A DNA stretch of 64,000 nt, taken from Clostridiales bacterium (lineage in GTDB: Bacteria; Bacillota; Clostridia; Christensenellales; Borkfalkiaceae). Under the pieces are notes generated by a model that worked only from the letters and a program-made list of their open reading frames with translations, did no database searches and was not told where the DNA came from. The position numbers were made by a program, and so were the translations under genes. The DNA is taken from the NCBI GenBank assembly GCA_015055805.1, contig SVHN01000001.1, positions 1-64,000 on the forward strand. Reading direction: 5' to 3'. Every line of letters begins with the position of its first letter. Within the stretch, counting starts at the first letter, position 1. Shown one piece after another: positions 63,856-64,000 of this stretch.

Positions 63856-64000
63856 TTATAATGCAGATACTGCGTTAAGAATCAGCGTTGTAACGTTTTC
63901 TAATTGTTCGCGCGAAATATCTTTGTCAGTATTGACGAAGAGTATTTCAATAATTTCCGTTCGCTGTTCTTCGGTGGTGATTGCCTTGTCGATCACGTCT
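63856..64000 (-). CDS. C-terminal end of an unknown protein (5' cut by window edge)
   Basis: The last 47 residues of a minus-strand gene, ending with TAA at 63856-63858. The sequence is acidic and helical (TTEEQRTEIIEIL, DKDISREQLENVTTLILNAV). The codon use looks like a real gene and it ends just before a terminator. I do not recognise the family. Confidence 0.6.
   Translation of the reverse strand, partial: DVIDKAITTEEQRTEIIEILFVNTDKDISREQLENVTTLILNAVSAL

Overview
The window looks like chromosome of an anaerobic, low-GC Bacillota, most likely an uncultured gut-type member of the Clostridia. The clues are a fused PurL-PurQ FGAM synthase, a PurO-like IMP cyclohydrolase beside a stand-alone AICAR formyltransferase, formate-tetrahydrofolate ligase, rubrerythrin, LuxS, HrcA/CIRCE heat-shock control, a ZTP (pfl) riboswitch, strong AGGAG ribosome sites and TTGACA/TATAAT promoters. 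No respiratory genes are seen. Species-level identity cannot be read from the sequence.

Layout. 1-650: the last codons of a probable serine recombinase, then a non-coding patch of hairpins and tRNA-3'-end-like fragments that looks like the edge of an integrated element. 653-4400: an AT-rich Fic-domain gene, an MFS transporter, a CrtO-like membrane protein and luxS. 4556-9440: glnA, a small lipoprotein and the trkA-trkH potassium uptake pair. 9490-22756: a ZTP-riboswitch-controlled purine operon, purE-purF-purM-formate channel-purN-IMP cyclohydrolase-AICAR formyltransferase-purD-purL-fhs. The formate channel and Fhs fit a scheme in which formate supplies 10-formyl-THF for the two formylation steps. 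22815-24794: an SGNH-like hydrolase, a small transcription unit of unknown role on the minus strand, and a RimK-like ligase. 24876-38159: heat shock and protein quality control: CIRCE-hsp20, htpG, a MacB-like ABC exporter, then CIRCE-hrcA-grpE-dnaK-dnaJ-prmA-mtaB-hit. 38198-41404 (minus strand): a Pr6Pr-like membrane protein, rubrerythrin, an XRE regulator and glyS. 41567-46874: glnS, cyclophilin, a lipoprotein, a membrane protein and guaB. 47204-54914: a CPBP protease, rlmH, an M14 carboxypeptidase, tadA, prs, pth and mfd. 55034-64000: a PrsA-like lipoprotein, an exonuclease, a PHP phosphoesterase, an AEC transporter, tRNA-Gln, an NlpC/P60 lipoprotein, DUF4234 and DUF2752 proteins, a U32 protease, dtd and the cut end of an unknown minus-strand gene.

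The most unusual feature is not a gene. A family of roughly 80-125 bp intergenic hairpin elements occurs at least six times, always in the same orientation: in the purE leader, between grpE and dnaK, twice in tandem between dnaK and dnaJ, after glnS and after guaB. Their ends are conserved, but the central stems differ in sequence while keeping base pairing. One copy sits inside one of two near-identical flanking repeats, which gives a filled and an empty site side by side. I know of no named family that matches it, but I could not search.
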